Source: Chloroflexota bacterium
GTDB taxonomy: Bacteria; Chloroflexota; Dehalococcoidia; UBA2979
Direction of reading: 5' to 3'
Assembly: GCA_002725365.1 (NCBI GenBank)
Contig: PBOW01000017.1
Span: 22,154 to 33,066, forward strand
DNA: 10,913 nt
Part shown: positions 1-7,236 of the stretch, in pieces
Numbering within the stretch: position 1 is the first letter of the stretch
Layout of the letters: each line of letters opens with the position of its first letter
The notes under the pieces: model-generated
What the model was told of the DNA's origin: nothing
What the model saw: the letters and a program-made list of their open reading frames with translations, nothing else
Database searches by the model: none
Translations under genes and position numbers: made by a program

Positions 1-203
1 TAGTCGACCTACGCCACTCAGTCAACGAGTGGCTGAATTGTGACGGGTTCCTTAGTGCCAATGAATTAAACCAACTTGGAGTACTTTCTGGGCCTGACTT
101 AAATCAGATGTTGGCAACACTAAAATGGGCCAAATTTACAAAAACGATCGCGTCCAAGGAAGAAGCCCGTAGTTTGGTTAAGCGTATGGTTACATCACGA
201 TAA
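1..203 (+). CDS. C-terminal end of a probable CCA-adding / poly(A) polymerase-family nucleotidyltransferase (5' truncated)
   Basis: The frame is open from the window edge (first full codon at position 3) to TAA at 201-203, giving 66 residues. The tail reads LSANELNQLGVLSGPDLNQM and continues with a segment ending in EEARSLVKRM. This has the layout of the C-terminal end of many bacterial tRNA nucleotidyltransferases and poly(A) polymerases: a 'dL..lG...GP.l...L' helix pair followed by a short '..i.s.eeA..lv..' helix. In that family the C-terminal helices contact the tRNA, while the catalytic head, which would be decisive, lies outside the window. The stop is followed by a 35-base gap and then the zinc-protein gene on the same strand, so the two may be co-transcribed. 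The family call rests on this short tail only; another helical nucleic-acid enzyme is possible. Confidence 0.5.
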   Translation, partial: VDLRHSVNEWLNCDGFLSANELNQLGVLSGPDLNQMLATLKWAKFTKTIASKEEARSLVKRMVTSR

Positions 204-238
204 GATTTGCGTACACTAAATGCCGAAGGAGATTATGT

Positions 239-451
239 GTGACTACCTCGAACCCAATCTGCTATATCTGTGACTTGAGTGACGCTGCAGTTGAATTTTT
301 CCAACAGTGCTATAGCTGCGGACAAACTTTCCATCTGAATCCTTTTTCTAACAAACCTGGAAAGGATTGTGGTGATGCGATACTCGGTGAATCGCAAGGC
401 CTTTACTACTACTGCGAGCTATGCCTTACTCAAACACAGGAACCCGCGTGA
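239..451 (+). CDS. Small eight-ligand zinc-binding (PHD/RING-like) protein, 70 aa
   Basis: I do not recognise a named family. The protein has seven cysteines and a histidine in a regular array: C8-x2-C11, C24-x2-C27, H32, C44 and C59-x2-C62. That is enough for two zinc sites, and the C4-H-C3 order resembles a PHD or RING treble-clef module; the stretch CYSCGQTFHLNP is its core. The H-to-C spacing (11 residues) is longer than in eukaryotic PHD fingers. There is no signal peptide or membrane segment, so it is probably cytoplasmic, perhaps binding protein or nucleic acid. The GTG start at 239 is chosen because AAGGAG (225-230) lies just upstream; an ATG at 235 opens a different frame that stops after a few codons. 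The stop overlaps the start of the next gene, implying coupled translation. Confidence 0.75.
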   Translation: MTTSNPICYICDLSDAAVEFFQQCYSCGQTFHLNPFSNKPGKDCGDAILGESQGLYYYCELCLTQTQEPA

Positions 452-666
452 GTCTCTCTAATATTTTTTGTTTTTTTATAGGTGCGCTCAGCTGCCTTGT
501 CTTCACTGGAATTTTTGGTGAAGATACATCACTTCTTAGATTGGTCATATATGCGGGATGCGCATTGTCAGTTACTCTGCTCTGGAGAAAATGGGCGAGG
601 AACACTATCGCTGAGCGACGCGATCGGCAGGATCGCTGGGAAAGAAAAAAGAAGACGAGGAATTAA
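448..666 (+). CDS. Small two-helix membrane protein with a basic tail, 72 aa
   Basis: No family recognised. The frame could start at ATG 421, but that overlaps the zinc-protein gene by 31 bases. I prefer GTG at 448, which shares GTGA with the upstream stop and is preceded by AGGAA at 438-442. From that start there are two hydrophobic stretches, at about residues 5-23 and 29-46, joined by a short acidic turn (FGEDTS). A strongly basic, arginine- and lysine-rich tail (about 47-72) follows and would be expected to stay in the cytoplasm, which puts both termini inside by the positive-inside rule. The overlap with the zinc protein suggests the two are made together. The gene ends 32 bases from the convergent GNAT gene stop. 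Function unknown. Confidence 0.6.
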   Translation: MSLSNIFCFFIGALSCLVFTGIFGEDTSLLRLVIYAGCALSVTLLWRKWARNTIAERRDRQDRWERKKKTRN

Positions 667-698
667 AAGTAGGTGCGGTAACCAAAGACTAGCCAAAC

Positions 699-1157
699 TC
701 AAATTTTTCTGAACAGCGTTTCACCAGAGGCCCCCTCTTTTAAGGTTATAGGCGCGTATCCACAGCGCAACCAAAAATAAAGCCCCCTACCATTTGTTCT
801 CGGCACAGAACCATAGAGCTTAACTCCGTCGCGTTTCATTTTCCTTGCAACTGCCAACACAGAATGGGTTCCCAAAGCATTTCCACGGTACTGTCTGATA
901 ATCGCCACCGCTACCAGTGTAGCTGCGCCGCGAAATGGAGCATTGGGCCTTAGTCCCACGACCCCAACCGATTCGCCAAGCGAACGCACCCCATACCAAA
1001 AAACGCCGGGTACGTCTAACTCGACTTCAGATGGAGCGACATCAGACTTCCGCGAAATCCCATCACACAAAGCCATCTGTATCTGTGTTGATTCCAAGAA
1101 CTCGAGAGCTGGATCGTCATATATGGATACGTATTTACTCCTAGTCCATACTGGCAT
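699..1157 (-). CDS. GNAT-family N-acetyltransferase, 152 aa
   Basis: The protein has the expected shape of a single GNAT domain: a beta strand (VGVVGLRP, near 64-71), then VAVAIIRQYRGNALGTHSV (about 82-100), whose Q-Y-R-G-N-A-L-G-T is the acetyl-CoA pyrophosphate-binding loop (R/Q-x-x-G-x-G/A). The C-terminal 'N..a..f..r.Gy' signature follows as TNGRGLYFWLRCGYAP (about 121-136). Its length is normal for the superfamily. The acceptor substrate cannot be told from sequence: a small molecule, an amine metabolite or a protein N-terminus are all possible. The ATG at 1157 sits nine bases after the dinG stop; the GAGG that overlaps that stop serves as its ribosome site, so it is almost certainly the last gene of the minus-strand run. 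Its 3' end faces the small membrane-protein gene. Confidence 0.8.
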   Translation of the reverse strand: MPVWTRSKYVSIYDDPALEFLESTQIQMALCDGISRKSDVAPSEVELDVPGVFWYGVRSLGESVGVVGLRPNAPFRGAATLVAVAIIRQYRGNALGTHSVLAVARKMKRDGVKLYGSVPRTNGRGLYFWLRCGYAPITLKEGASGETLFRKI

Positions 1158-1166
1158 ATCGAAACC

Positions 1167-3989
1167 TCAATTTAACCATCCACGGATTATATTTCCGGCA
1201 TCAGCAATAGTGGCGTTTCCCATCTCCGTATCAGGGAGGATCCCGGCAAATTCATTGCCGTAGCGTGCATTGACAAATCTACTATCGAGAATCGTGAATA
1301 CCCCTCTGTCGTTCTCTCCCCTGATCAATCTACCGAATCCTTGTCGAAATCGTAGAATCGCCTTGGGAAGCGAATATTCAATAAATGGATTGTCGAATTC
1401 ATTGCTTCGAGCAGAATGTATAGGGTCAACTGGTGACGGAAAAGGCAGTCTCACCATGACTACCTGAGAAAGAGCTGGACCCGGAACGTCAACACCTTCC
1501 CACATTGCAGCCGTACCAAAAACAACCAAGTTTTCTTCATTGCGCAGTAATTGGGTGAGCCTGTCAGCCGAACCGTCCAGACCTTGTGACTGTAGTCGAA
1601 TCCCTTCTGCATCTAGGCGACCTCTTAGGGCTTGAGTCGCTAGTTTCAGGGATGCGTAAGACGTAAATAGAACCATAGTTCGACCTTCTGCTGCGATCAC
1701 ACACTCGAGGATCGCCTCATGCAGCTGATCAACATGCCCCGGGGCATTTGGTGCAGGAATATCTTTAAATGACAGCACTAGGCAATTATTTTGGTAGTCA
1801 AACGCGGATGGCCAGTAATGTGTTTCTGCATCTGATATGCCCAATTGATTCAGAGTAAAGTCAAAACTCTGGGTGCCATCGAGGCGTGAATTACGAAGAG
1901 TAGCACTCGTGACAAGAACAGATTTTTTATCGGCAAATAATTCACGTCGAAGGAATTCGCCAGGATGCAGTGGTGCACATCGTATTCTTATATCTTTCTC
2001 TTTTCGTGCCAACCAGATTATGTCCTCAGCAGAATCGTCGATAAGTACCCGCTTAATATTCCCTGCCAGAAGCTCCAAATCAACCTGTTCCCGAGCTAGT
2101 CCGGCAATCAACTCGCCCAATTCATCAATACCTCCTCTAGCGGAACGTAGGGTATTACTGAGTACATCTAATTCACTGAGAAGAAAATTCAATATCGTCA
2201 CCATATTAGTTCCAGATACTTGTACCTGTTCCCAATTATTTTGTACCTTCATACCCTTCGTGACGTAAAGGTCTGCAGGGGGATTTCCGCTGTCATCATC
2301 CTGCTGGTCCTGCAGGAAATTTGACAAGCTGGTCCTTAACTCCCGTAGGCGCTCGCTACTCAATTTCGCTGATTTCGTCAGGTTGTCTATTAAGGTGATA
2401 TAGCCATCGGAATTTAATCTATGCGACGTAGCTATTTTCTCAAGGACAGAATGCTCCTTCTTCTTTCTGCGATCCGCTCTAGACAGTCTCTTTAGGATTT
2501 CAGCAGCATCCCGGAGAGAAACTTCCGCTCCGAAATATTCGGTTGCAGCATCCTCGAGTCGATGTCCTTCATCGATGATGAGATGCTGAAACTCAGGTAT
2601 TACTTGGTCACCAGTAGACGTACTTGCAAGCAATAATGCGTGATTAACTACAATTACATGTGCCGATCTAGCCTGTGCGCGTATCCTGCTGACGAAGCAG
2701 TTACCGTCCTGGACATATTGGCATCTGCGTGCTGCACAGTCTGAGTCTTCGGCAGACACTGTATCCCAAATCTTTTCGTCCCGTGAAGTCAAATAAAGTT
2801 CGGACTTGTCACCGGTCTGCGTACCCTGTAGCCATAGCCCTATCCGCGCTAACACTAGTGCTTCGTTGCGATCGAGCCGAGATTGAGAGCCTCTGCTCCC
2901 ATACCATCGGTCAAGACAAAGATAATTACCGCGGCCTTTGAGCATTTGGAAAGAATGACCGAATCGCTTCGGTTGATCGGAGAACAACTTTTCAACAAGA
3001 GCTGTCGCTGCTGGGATATCATCTTTTATAAGTTGTTCTTGTAAGTTTTTTGTGTGTGTTGAGATGACTACTTGCTCACCAGTCATCCAAGAATGCAATA
3101 CCGCTGGAAGAACATAGGCTAGAGACTTGCCTGTGCCTGTACCTGCCTCAACCACAACCTCCCCGCCAGATACCAGATTGTCCATCACAGCATGGGACAT
3201 GAGTTGTTGACTGGTACGAACATGGTAATTATCGATATGCAGATTCTGTTCCGCTGCGATCTCCCAGGCCTCATTCAAAGCGTCTGGAAATGGGGTCTCG
3301 GCCACGGTCTCATGCTGAGGCTTACTTGCGATTACACCAAGTCGAGCCTGTAACTCTAAGTAGGACTCAAGATTACTCGTGGTCTCTCCCTTCCGTGGAG
3401 TTAGAAAAGCCAACGGAGAGGAAAAACCTGATCGCGAAACGAACAACGCCAACTCGGAAAAGTCTTTATCTGACATGGCTTTCAGTTGATCAGCAAGCAG
3501 AAGAAAAATTTCCTTAGACGTTACAGCATCGTCCAAAGCACGATGACTCCTCCCCGTATCTACATTAAGAACACCAGCAAGAGCCCTTAGATTAAGTTTC
3601 TCCGCAGTAGGAAGTACCAGAGCACCTAATTCCCAAGTGTCAAAATACAGGTCTGATATCGATAATCCCTGGGCTCGCAAGAAGGAAATATCAAAGGTCA
3701 CATTGTGCCCAACGAGCGGAACGGAACCCAGGAATATCTGCAGATCTTCTCGAATATCATCAAATGTAGGAGCTGATCGCAATTCTTCGTTCGTGATCCC
3801 CGTTAGGTCCGATATGAAATCTGAGATCTGACGATTCGGATTAACTAGAGTGGAAAATACTTCTTCATTCCCAAATTGATCAAATTTCACAGCGCCGACT
3901 TCAATAATGAGCTCTGTGCCTGCATTAAGCCCCGTAGTCTCTAAATCAACCGCAACTAATTGATCGAAATTAAATCCAGTATCCGACAT
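1167..3989 (-). CDS. dinG: DnaQ-type exonuclease fused to DinG-family ATP-dependent DNA helicase, 940 aa
   Basis: N-terminal DEDDh 3'-5' exonuclease domain (about 8-170): Exo I is VAVDLETTG with D15 and E17, Exo II is GHNVTFD ending at D100, and Exo III is HRALDDA with H149 and D154. All catalytic acids are present. The rest is an XPD/DinG superfamily 2 helicase: Walker A EAGTGTGKS (281-289), motif II as DEGH (473-476), TSAT near 694, GTAAMWEGVDVPG (825-837) and QGFGRLIR (883-890). Four cysteines (C358, C418, C423, C431) lie between Walker A and DEGH, where XPD and E. coli DinG carry a 4Fe-4S cluster. The fusion layout is that of Bacillus-type DinG, though some of those lack the cluster. The family unwinds 5'-overhang DNA, D-loops and R-loops. 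The gene lies 39 bases after the PHP gene and nine before the GNAT gene. Confidence 0.95.
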   Translation of the reverse strand: MSDTGFNFDQLVAVDLETTGLNAGTELIIEVGAVKFDQFGNEEVFSTLVNPNRQISDFISDLTGITNEELRSAPTFDDIREDLQIFLGSVPLVGHNVTFDISFLRAQGLSISDLYFDTWELGALVLPTAEKLNLRALAGVLNVDTGRSHRALDDAVTSKEIFLLLADQLKAMSDKDFSELALFVSRSGFSSPLAFLTPRKGETTSNLESYLELQARLGVIASKPQHETVAETPFPDALNEAWEIAAEQNLHIDNYHVRTSQQLMSHAVMDNLVSGGEVVVEAGTGTGKSLAYVLPAVLHSWMTGEQVVISTHTKNLQEQLIKDDIPAATALVEKLFSDQPKRFGHSFQMLKGRGNYLCLDRWYGSRGSQSRLDRNEALVLARIGLWLQGTQTGDKSELYLTSRDEKIWDTVSAEDSDCAARRCQYVQDGNCFVSRIRAQARSAHVIVVNHALLLASTSTGDQVIPEFQHLIIDEGHRLEDAATEYFGAEVSLRDAAEILKRLSRADRRKKKEHSVLEKIATSHRLNSDGYITLIDNLTKSAKLSSERLRELRTSLSNFLQDQQDDDSGNPPADLYVTKGMKVQNNWEQVQVSGTNMVTILNFLLSELDVLSNTLRSARGGIDELGELIAGLAREQVDLELLAGNIKRVLIDDSAEDIIWLARKEKDIRIRCAPLHPGEFLRRELFADKKSVLVTSATLRNSRLDGTQSFDFTLNQLGISDAETHYWPSAFDYQNNCLVLSFKDIPAPNAPGHVDQLHEAILECVIAAEGRTMVLFTSYASLKLATQALRGRLDAEGIRLQSQGLDGSADRLTQLLRNEENLVVFGTAAMWEGVDVPGPALSQVVMVRLPFPSPVDPIHSARSNEFDNPFIEYSLPKAILRFRQGFGRLIRGENDRGVFTILDSRFVNARYGNEFAGILPDTEMGNATIADAGNIIRGWLN

Positions 3990-4028
3990 TAGTATGGTCT
4001 TCCCGAGTCTACCGATAAAGGATACCGC

Positions 4029-4775
4029 CTAATAGTTGGACTCGTCATAGGGTGGATTGAAACAAGAAAATTTACTCGCCGAGTCCTGCTGAACAGCAGT
4101 AAACTCTCCAGCGTGCAGAGCCTCCAGCAGTTGATCCGGTGATTCAATCGATTCCTTAAATCCAGTTGCAAAATAGCCAAGTCCACTATTCGAATGAGCG
4201 TCTGAGCCTCCAGTGCCGGAGACCCCCAAAATTCTAGCTACCTCAGCCGCGAATTCGTTTTCCCTCGGAGTATTAGCACCATTAGCGATTTCAAGGGTAT
4301 GAGCTATCTTAAATACCGGCATGTTCGCTGCGGCTTCCTCTGGATTCATTTCGAAACTTTCACCTGTGCGCATAGCAGTCACTGGATCAAATAGTCGTCT
4401 GAAAGGATGAGCACTTATAAGATAGCCACCTACTTTGTCTAATTCTTCTCGCAGTTTTTCGGCACGCCTAATCCCAGGAAGGTACTCACGAAGACCGATA
4501 GCAATCATGTGTCCCAAATCCGTTGTGACTTCCATTCCAAAATTAAAGAAAAAATCTGGATACTCAGCACGAAGTGCCTCCTGCTGATGACGTTCCAGCA
4601 CTTTGTCATGTTCCGCGAGATTCGCACCAGTAAGTCCGACCATCTTTCCCGTCGTCACAAGCTCTTCTTTAGACAACATAGAGTCAGAGGAATCGGGATT
4701 AGTATGCACATGGAGCTCGATTACAGCCGGCCAGTCTAGGACGTCACCGTGCTCTATCGTGGTCAAATCAATCAC
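4029..4775 (-). CDS. PHP-domain metal-dependent phosphoesterase, 248 aa
   Basis: The PHP metal-binding motifs are complete and in order: HVH (H22, H24), EHD (55-57), GME (E82) with H89, SAHPF (H123) and GSDAHS (D192, H194). These ligate a di- or trinuclear metal centre that hydrolyses phosphoester bonds. The length fits stand-alone PHP proteins related to TrpH/YciV, which hydrolyse 3',5'-nucleotides or short RNA, but substrate cannot be assigned here. It is not a polymerase fragment: there is nothing polymerase-like around it. Residues 210-230 (LLEALHAGEFTAV) resemble the tail common in this group. The start is GTG at 4775; a weak AGG lies about 11 bases upstream. The gene is followed after 39 bases by exonuclease-dinG, which fits a nucleotide or nucleic-acid role. 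Confidence 0.85.
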   Translation of the reverse strand: MIDLTTIEHGDVLDWPAVIELHVHTNPDSSDSMLSKEELVTTGKMVGLTGANLAEHDKVLERHQQEALRAEYPDFFFNFGMEVTTDLGHMIAIGLREYLPGIRRAEKLREELDKVGGYLISAHPFRRLFDPVTAMRTGESFEMNPEEAAANMPVFKIAHTLEIANGANTPRENEFAAEVARILGVSGTGGSDAHSNSGLGYFATGFKESIESPDQLLEALHAGEFTAVQQDSASKFSCFNPPYDESNY

Positions 4776-4800
4776 TGATATATTTGCCTAACCCTGAGTT

Positions 4801-4813
4801 TGGCATTCTGCCA
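4801..4813. repeat. Short perfect inverted repeat between the membrane-protein and PHP genes
   Basis: TGGCA and TGCCA (five-base arms) flank a three-base loop. On the minus strand, CTGA and TCAG just outside could extend the hairpin across an unpaired internal loop. It sits in the 78-base gap ahead of the PHP gene. No T-run follows on the minus strand, so it is not an obvious terminator. It may be chance, an attenuating hairpin or an operator half-site pair. Confidence 0.25.
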
Positions 4814-4853
4814 TTCCGTCAGCATAGAGTGCATTTAGCAAACGGGCTAGATA

Positions 4854-5258
4854 CTAAGCAGTCCCCCACAAGTGGATCAGGCTGGAAATTGATAGAGTCA
4901 TTACCACGAGCACCAAACATGTTGAAACCATCGCCAGAAAGGCCAAGGACAGATTCCTCGTCAATGATGTAAATAGACCTGTAGCCACAACAAAGAACAG
5001 TATAAATACAGAGTAATTAACACTCATGTATCCATACTGATGGATGAGCACGGATGCGCCTATACCAATCAGGGAATTGCAGAAAACAAATATATTTGCT
5101 GCCACAACAAACTTCACAACAACAGAAACTTCGCTCGTTAACATTGGGATCGAGTACCGCCGTATGAAATAAAGGGATAGAAACGCCAATAATATGGCAA
5201 GACCAAATCCTGAGACCCATCCTGCAAGAATTGCCCCTAGAAGATCATTGTCAACCAT
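4854..5258 (-). CDS. Four-helix integral membrane protein of unknown function, 134 aa
   Basis: I do not recognise the family. Hydrophobic segments at about residues 7-32, 46-72, 80-98 and 103-128 predict four transmembrane helices with short loops. An arginine pair (R33, R34) after the first helix and R101 before the fourth are the main charged points. There is no cleavable signal peptide and no visible catalytic or metal motif. The start is ATG at 5258, with AGGGGA about 11 bases upstream; it lies 24 bases after the ispE stop, so it is probably translated from the same message. A 78-base gap with a small inverted repeat separates it from the PHP gene. Candidates such as a small transporter subunit or envelope protein are guesses only. 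Confidence 0.65.
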   Translation of the reverse strand: MVDNDLLGAILAGWVSGFGLAILLAFLSLYFIRRYSIPMLTSEVSVVVKFVVAANIFVFCNSLIGIGASVLIHQYGYMSVNYSVFILFFVVATGLFTSLTRNLSLAFLAMVSTCLVLVVMTLSISSLIHLWGTA

Positions 5259-5282
5259 GAGGATTGTCGTCCCCTATTCTCC

Positions 5283-6200
5283 TCATTTCACGTACTCAAT
5301 CTCTGTTGATTCTGCGGCAGTCAGTGTTTGTGTCATGAAGCATTGAGCCCCCAGCTTTTGAAAATGCTCACGCAATAATTCAAATTCCGCGTCCTTCCGG
5401 AGAAATGTAAACACTGCTGGACCAGCTCCTGACAAATGCAGTTGAGTAGTACGTTCAAAATCATAACTCTCGAACTGACTCAAGACATTCGGATAAAGTC
5501 TCGAAAAAGTTGATTCAAAGCCATTAACAATATCAGCTGTTGCTGGAGGTGCCCCCCGCGCAAGACGTTGAGCAACTCGCCAGGAGTGTCGCCCGTCACT
5601 GAAATCACTAGTAGTTAGATTTTGAAACATAAGAGAGGTTTTATTTTTGATGTAAGGAACGATTGGCATCAATACGACTAGGTTCATAGACCAACCATCT
5701 GGTAACGGCGAGACCACCTCGCCACGTCCCGTACATCTTGCACATCCTCCGTACACAAAAAAAGGGATATCCGAACCTAGTTCACTCCCTAAATTCGCAA
5801 TTTTATCCGGTGGCCAGTTGATATCCCAAAGAACATTGAGTCCTCGCAGAACTGCTGCGGCATCCGACGAACCCCCTCCTAGACCTGCCGAGAGTGGTAT
5901 GCGTTTTTCCAGTTCGATATTGACATCAGGTCGCTTAATGCTGGCTCTGTCTGCAAGTAATGTCGCAGCTCTTAAGGCCAAATTGTCCGATTGGGCAATT
6001 GGATTCGTCCCAACTCCCAAAGTTTTGAGCCGAACACCCGAGTTCGGGGAGGTTTTAGTCAAAGTCACTGTATCGCTCAGAGAAATAGCGCTCATGACTG
6101 TGTCAATGTTGTGGAAACCGTCCGATCGCTTGTTCACTACTTCAAGCGCTATATTTATTTTAGCTGGTGCTATAGTCTTCACCTTTGTGAGCTCACTCAT
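5283..6200 (-). CDS. ispE: 4-diphosphocytidyl-2-C-methyl-D-erythritol kinase (IspE), 305 aa
   Basis: IspE is a GHMP-superfamily kinase that phosphorylates the 2-hydroxyl of CDP-methylerythritol with ATP, the fourth step of the MEP pathway to isopentenyl diphosphate. Visible marks: APAKINIALEV (11-21) with catalytic-site K14, the DGFHNIDTVM motif that contacts substrate (27-36), the ATP-binding glycine loop LSAGLGGGSSDAA (103-115), GSDIPFF with the catalytic base D144, and the C-terminal LHLSGAGPAVFTF GHMP motif. Length is normal. The ATG at 6198-6200 directly follows the rsmA stop with no base between, so translation is probably coupled. rsmA-ispE adjacency is common in bacteria. The gene shows that this organism uses the MEP route rather than, or as well as, mevalonate. 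Confidence 0.97.
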   Translation of the reverse strand: MSELTKVKTIAPAKINIALEVVNKRSDGFHNIDTVMSAISLSDTVTLTKTSPNSGVRLKTLGVGTNPIAQSDNLALRAATLLADRASIKRPDVNIELEKRIPLSAGLGGGSSDAAAVLRGLNVLWDINWPPDKIANLGSELGSDIPFFVYGGCARCTGRGEVVSPLPDGWSMNLVVLMPIVPYIKNKTSLMFQNLTTSDFSDGRHSWRVAQRLARGAPPATADIVNGFESTFSRLYPNVLSQFESYDFERTTQLHLSGAGPAVFTFLRKDAEFELLREHFQKLGAQCFMTQTLTAAESTEIEYVK

Positions 6201-7046
6201 TTATTCACCGATCATAAGTATCTCTGGGTACTTCTCCTTCAGTGCGACATAGATCTTCACCCAGTCCGACATATTCAGATGTTGCGGTCTAAGCGTAGAA
6301 TCTACATCCAGGCTCGTAAGCAGAGCAGTAATCTCTTGATGGCCAACTCCTAAAGAGCCCGAGAGCCCGTTATGTAACTGCTTGCGTGGTTGAGCGAAAC
6401 CTGCCTGCAATGCTCGTATGAAATTTGGAAATTCCGTACGATCGATACCTAAGTCATTCTTTATTTTTCGGTCAATTAGGACCACTGCAGAGTGCACTTT
6501 AGGGATTGGCCAAAACATTGAAGGTGAGACTTCAAAAAGTAATTTTGGTTGCCCATACAACTTTACTGAAAGAGACAAAAGAGATTCTTTACCCGTGCCA
6601 CCCGCAATCCGTTGGGCGACTTCTCTTTGGACAAGAGTCACGATTCTATCCGGCGGGTGATCTGCTGTAAGGAGATGACGGATCACCGGTTGGGTGATGT
6701 AATACGGCAAATTTCCACAAGCGACATAGGGACCAATATGGCCGGCTTCCATCATTAGCCGCCCTGGCGACTCATCCAAGATGTTTGCTGGAATAATTGT
6801 TACATCGGGATAGTTTTGTAGGCGTCTACGCGCGATCTCACATAACTCTTCGTCTATTTCGACGCCAATTATAGGAGTCGCGCGGCGAGCTAGAGATTCT
6901 GTCAGTCCGCCGGGGCCACTACCTATTTCTAGAACTCCTATTTCATCTGGAGCAAAGTCATCTACAACGGCAGCCGCGATCTCTTCTAGAATTGGCTCAT
7001 TTATGAGGAAATTCTGGCCGAGTGATTTACGAGGGTGGATACCCAA
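6201..7046 (-). CDS. rsmA: 16S rRNA dimethyladenosine transferase RsmA (KsgA), 281 aa
   Basis: RsmA uses S-adenosylmethionine to dimethylate the two adjacent adenines in helix 45 of 16S rRNA (A1518 and A1519 in E. coli) late in small-subunit assembly. The sequence shows RKSLGQNFL (6-14), the SAM-binding loop VLEIGSGPGGLT (38-49), the acidic GVEID (61-65), and the catalytic NLPY (112-115), followed by a C-terminal helical domain. The annotated start is TTG at 7046, the only ATG/GTG/TTG start in this frame after the upstream stop at 7162-7164, and it has no ribosome site. The upstream in-frame codons still read as plausible RsmA N-terminal sequence (PPKSLSRLGI), and a better-placed ATG (7081) lies in another frame. 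The true start may therefore be farther up. First gene of the minus-strand run. Confidence 0.95.
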   Translation of the reverse strand: MGIHPRKSLGQNFLINEPILEEIAAAVVDDFAPDEIGVLEIGSGPGGLTESLARRATPIIGVEIDEELCEIARRRLQNYPDVTIIPANILDESPGRLMMEAGHIGPYVACGNLPYYITQPVIRHLLTADHPPDRIVTLVQREVAQRIAGGTGKESLLSLSVKLYGQPKLLFEVSPSMFWPIPKVHSAVVLIDRKIKNDLGIDRTEFPNFIRALQAGFAQPRKQLHNGLSGSLGVGHQEITALLTSLDVDSTLRPQHLNMSDWVKIYVALKEKYPEILMIGE

Positions 7047-7073
7047 GCGACTGAGAGATTTAGGCGGACGGTC

Positions 7074-7099
7074 AAAAACATTTGGGTCGCCCTTCCGGG
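7074..7099 (-). promoter_or_regulatory. Candidate true start region of rsmA: ribosome site, ATG and T5 run
   Basis: On the minus strand GGAAGGG is followed eight bases later by ATG (7079-7081) and a run of five T (7074-7078). From this ATG the frame is off by one from rsmA and stops after 26 codons, at 7001-7003. A sixth T would join it to rsmA, giving an N-terminus MFFDRPPKSLSRLGI that runs into the recognised protein. Either a base is missing in this homopolymer, slippage restores it, or this is a short overlapping leader frame. Confidence 0.4.
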
Positions 7100-7159
7100 A
7101 CGATCTCCTCTGATTCTTGTTACGTCCTGTCTGGCCGCTACGACTGATATCTTGTCTCC

Positions 7160-7211
7160 AAACTTACGTCTATTTCCTATTCATATTATCTTGAGAGCAC
7201 TTAATTTACAG
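7160..7211. promoter_or_regulatory. Candidate divergent promoter region for rsmA (-) and fabV (+)
   Basis: The 190 bases between the two genes hold an AT-rich core. On the + strand TATTAT (7184-7189) matches five of six bases of a -10 box, but no good -35 box stands at the right distance. On the - strand TAATAT (7183-7188) lies 17 bases after CTGTAA (7206-7211), a 3-of-6 match to a -35 box. The two -10 candidates overlap, so polymerase binding in one direction could exclude the other. No operator is evident and the match quality is modest. Confidence 0.3.
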
Positions 7212-7236
7212 CCGCCGAGATTTCGCGAGGATAGCT

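Noticed and set aside
667..698. Bidirectional terminator between the small membrane-protein and GNAT genes
   Set aside because: I find no inverted repeat in these 32 bases, only a short T-rich stretch overlapping the GNAT end.
482..712. A 76-codon plus-strand frame overlapping the small membrane protein
   Set aside because: It is out of frame with the coupled GTG start, lacks a ribosome site and has no membrane or domain pattern.
943..1263. A 106-codon plus-strand open frame across the GNAT-dinG junction
   Set aside because: It covers the real GNAT gene and the end of dinG on the other strand and has no ribosome site.
4776..4853. Possible tRNA or small RNA in the gap before the PHP gene
   Set aside because: The only structure is a five-base-pair hairpin; there is no T-arm sequence, acceptor stem or terminator.
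5818..6353. Two plus-strand open frames of 120-144 codons
   Set aside because: Both lie antisense to ispE and rsmA, whose protein motifs are unmistakable, and their translations show no domain.
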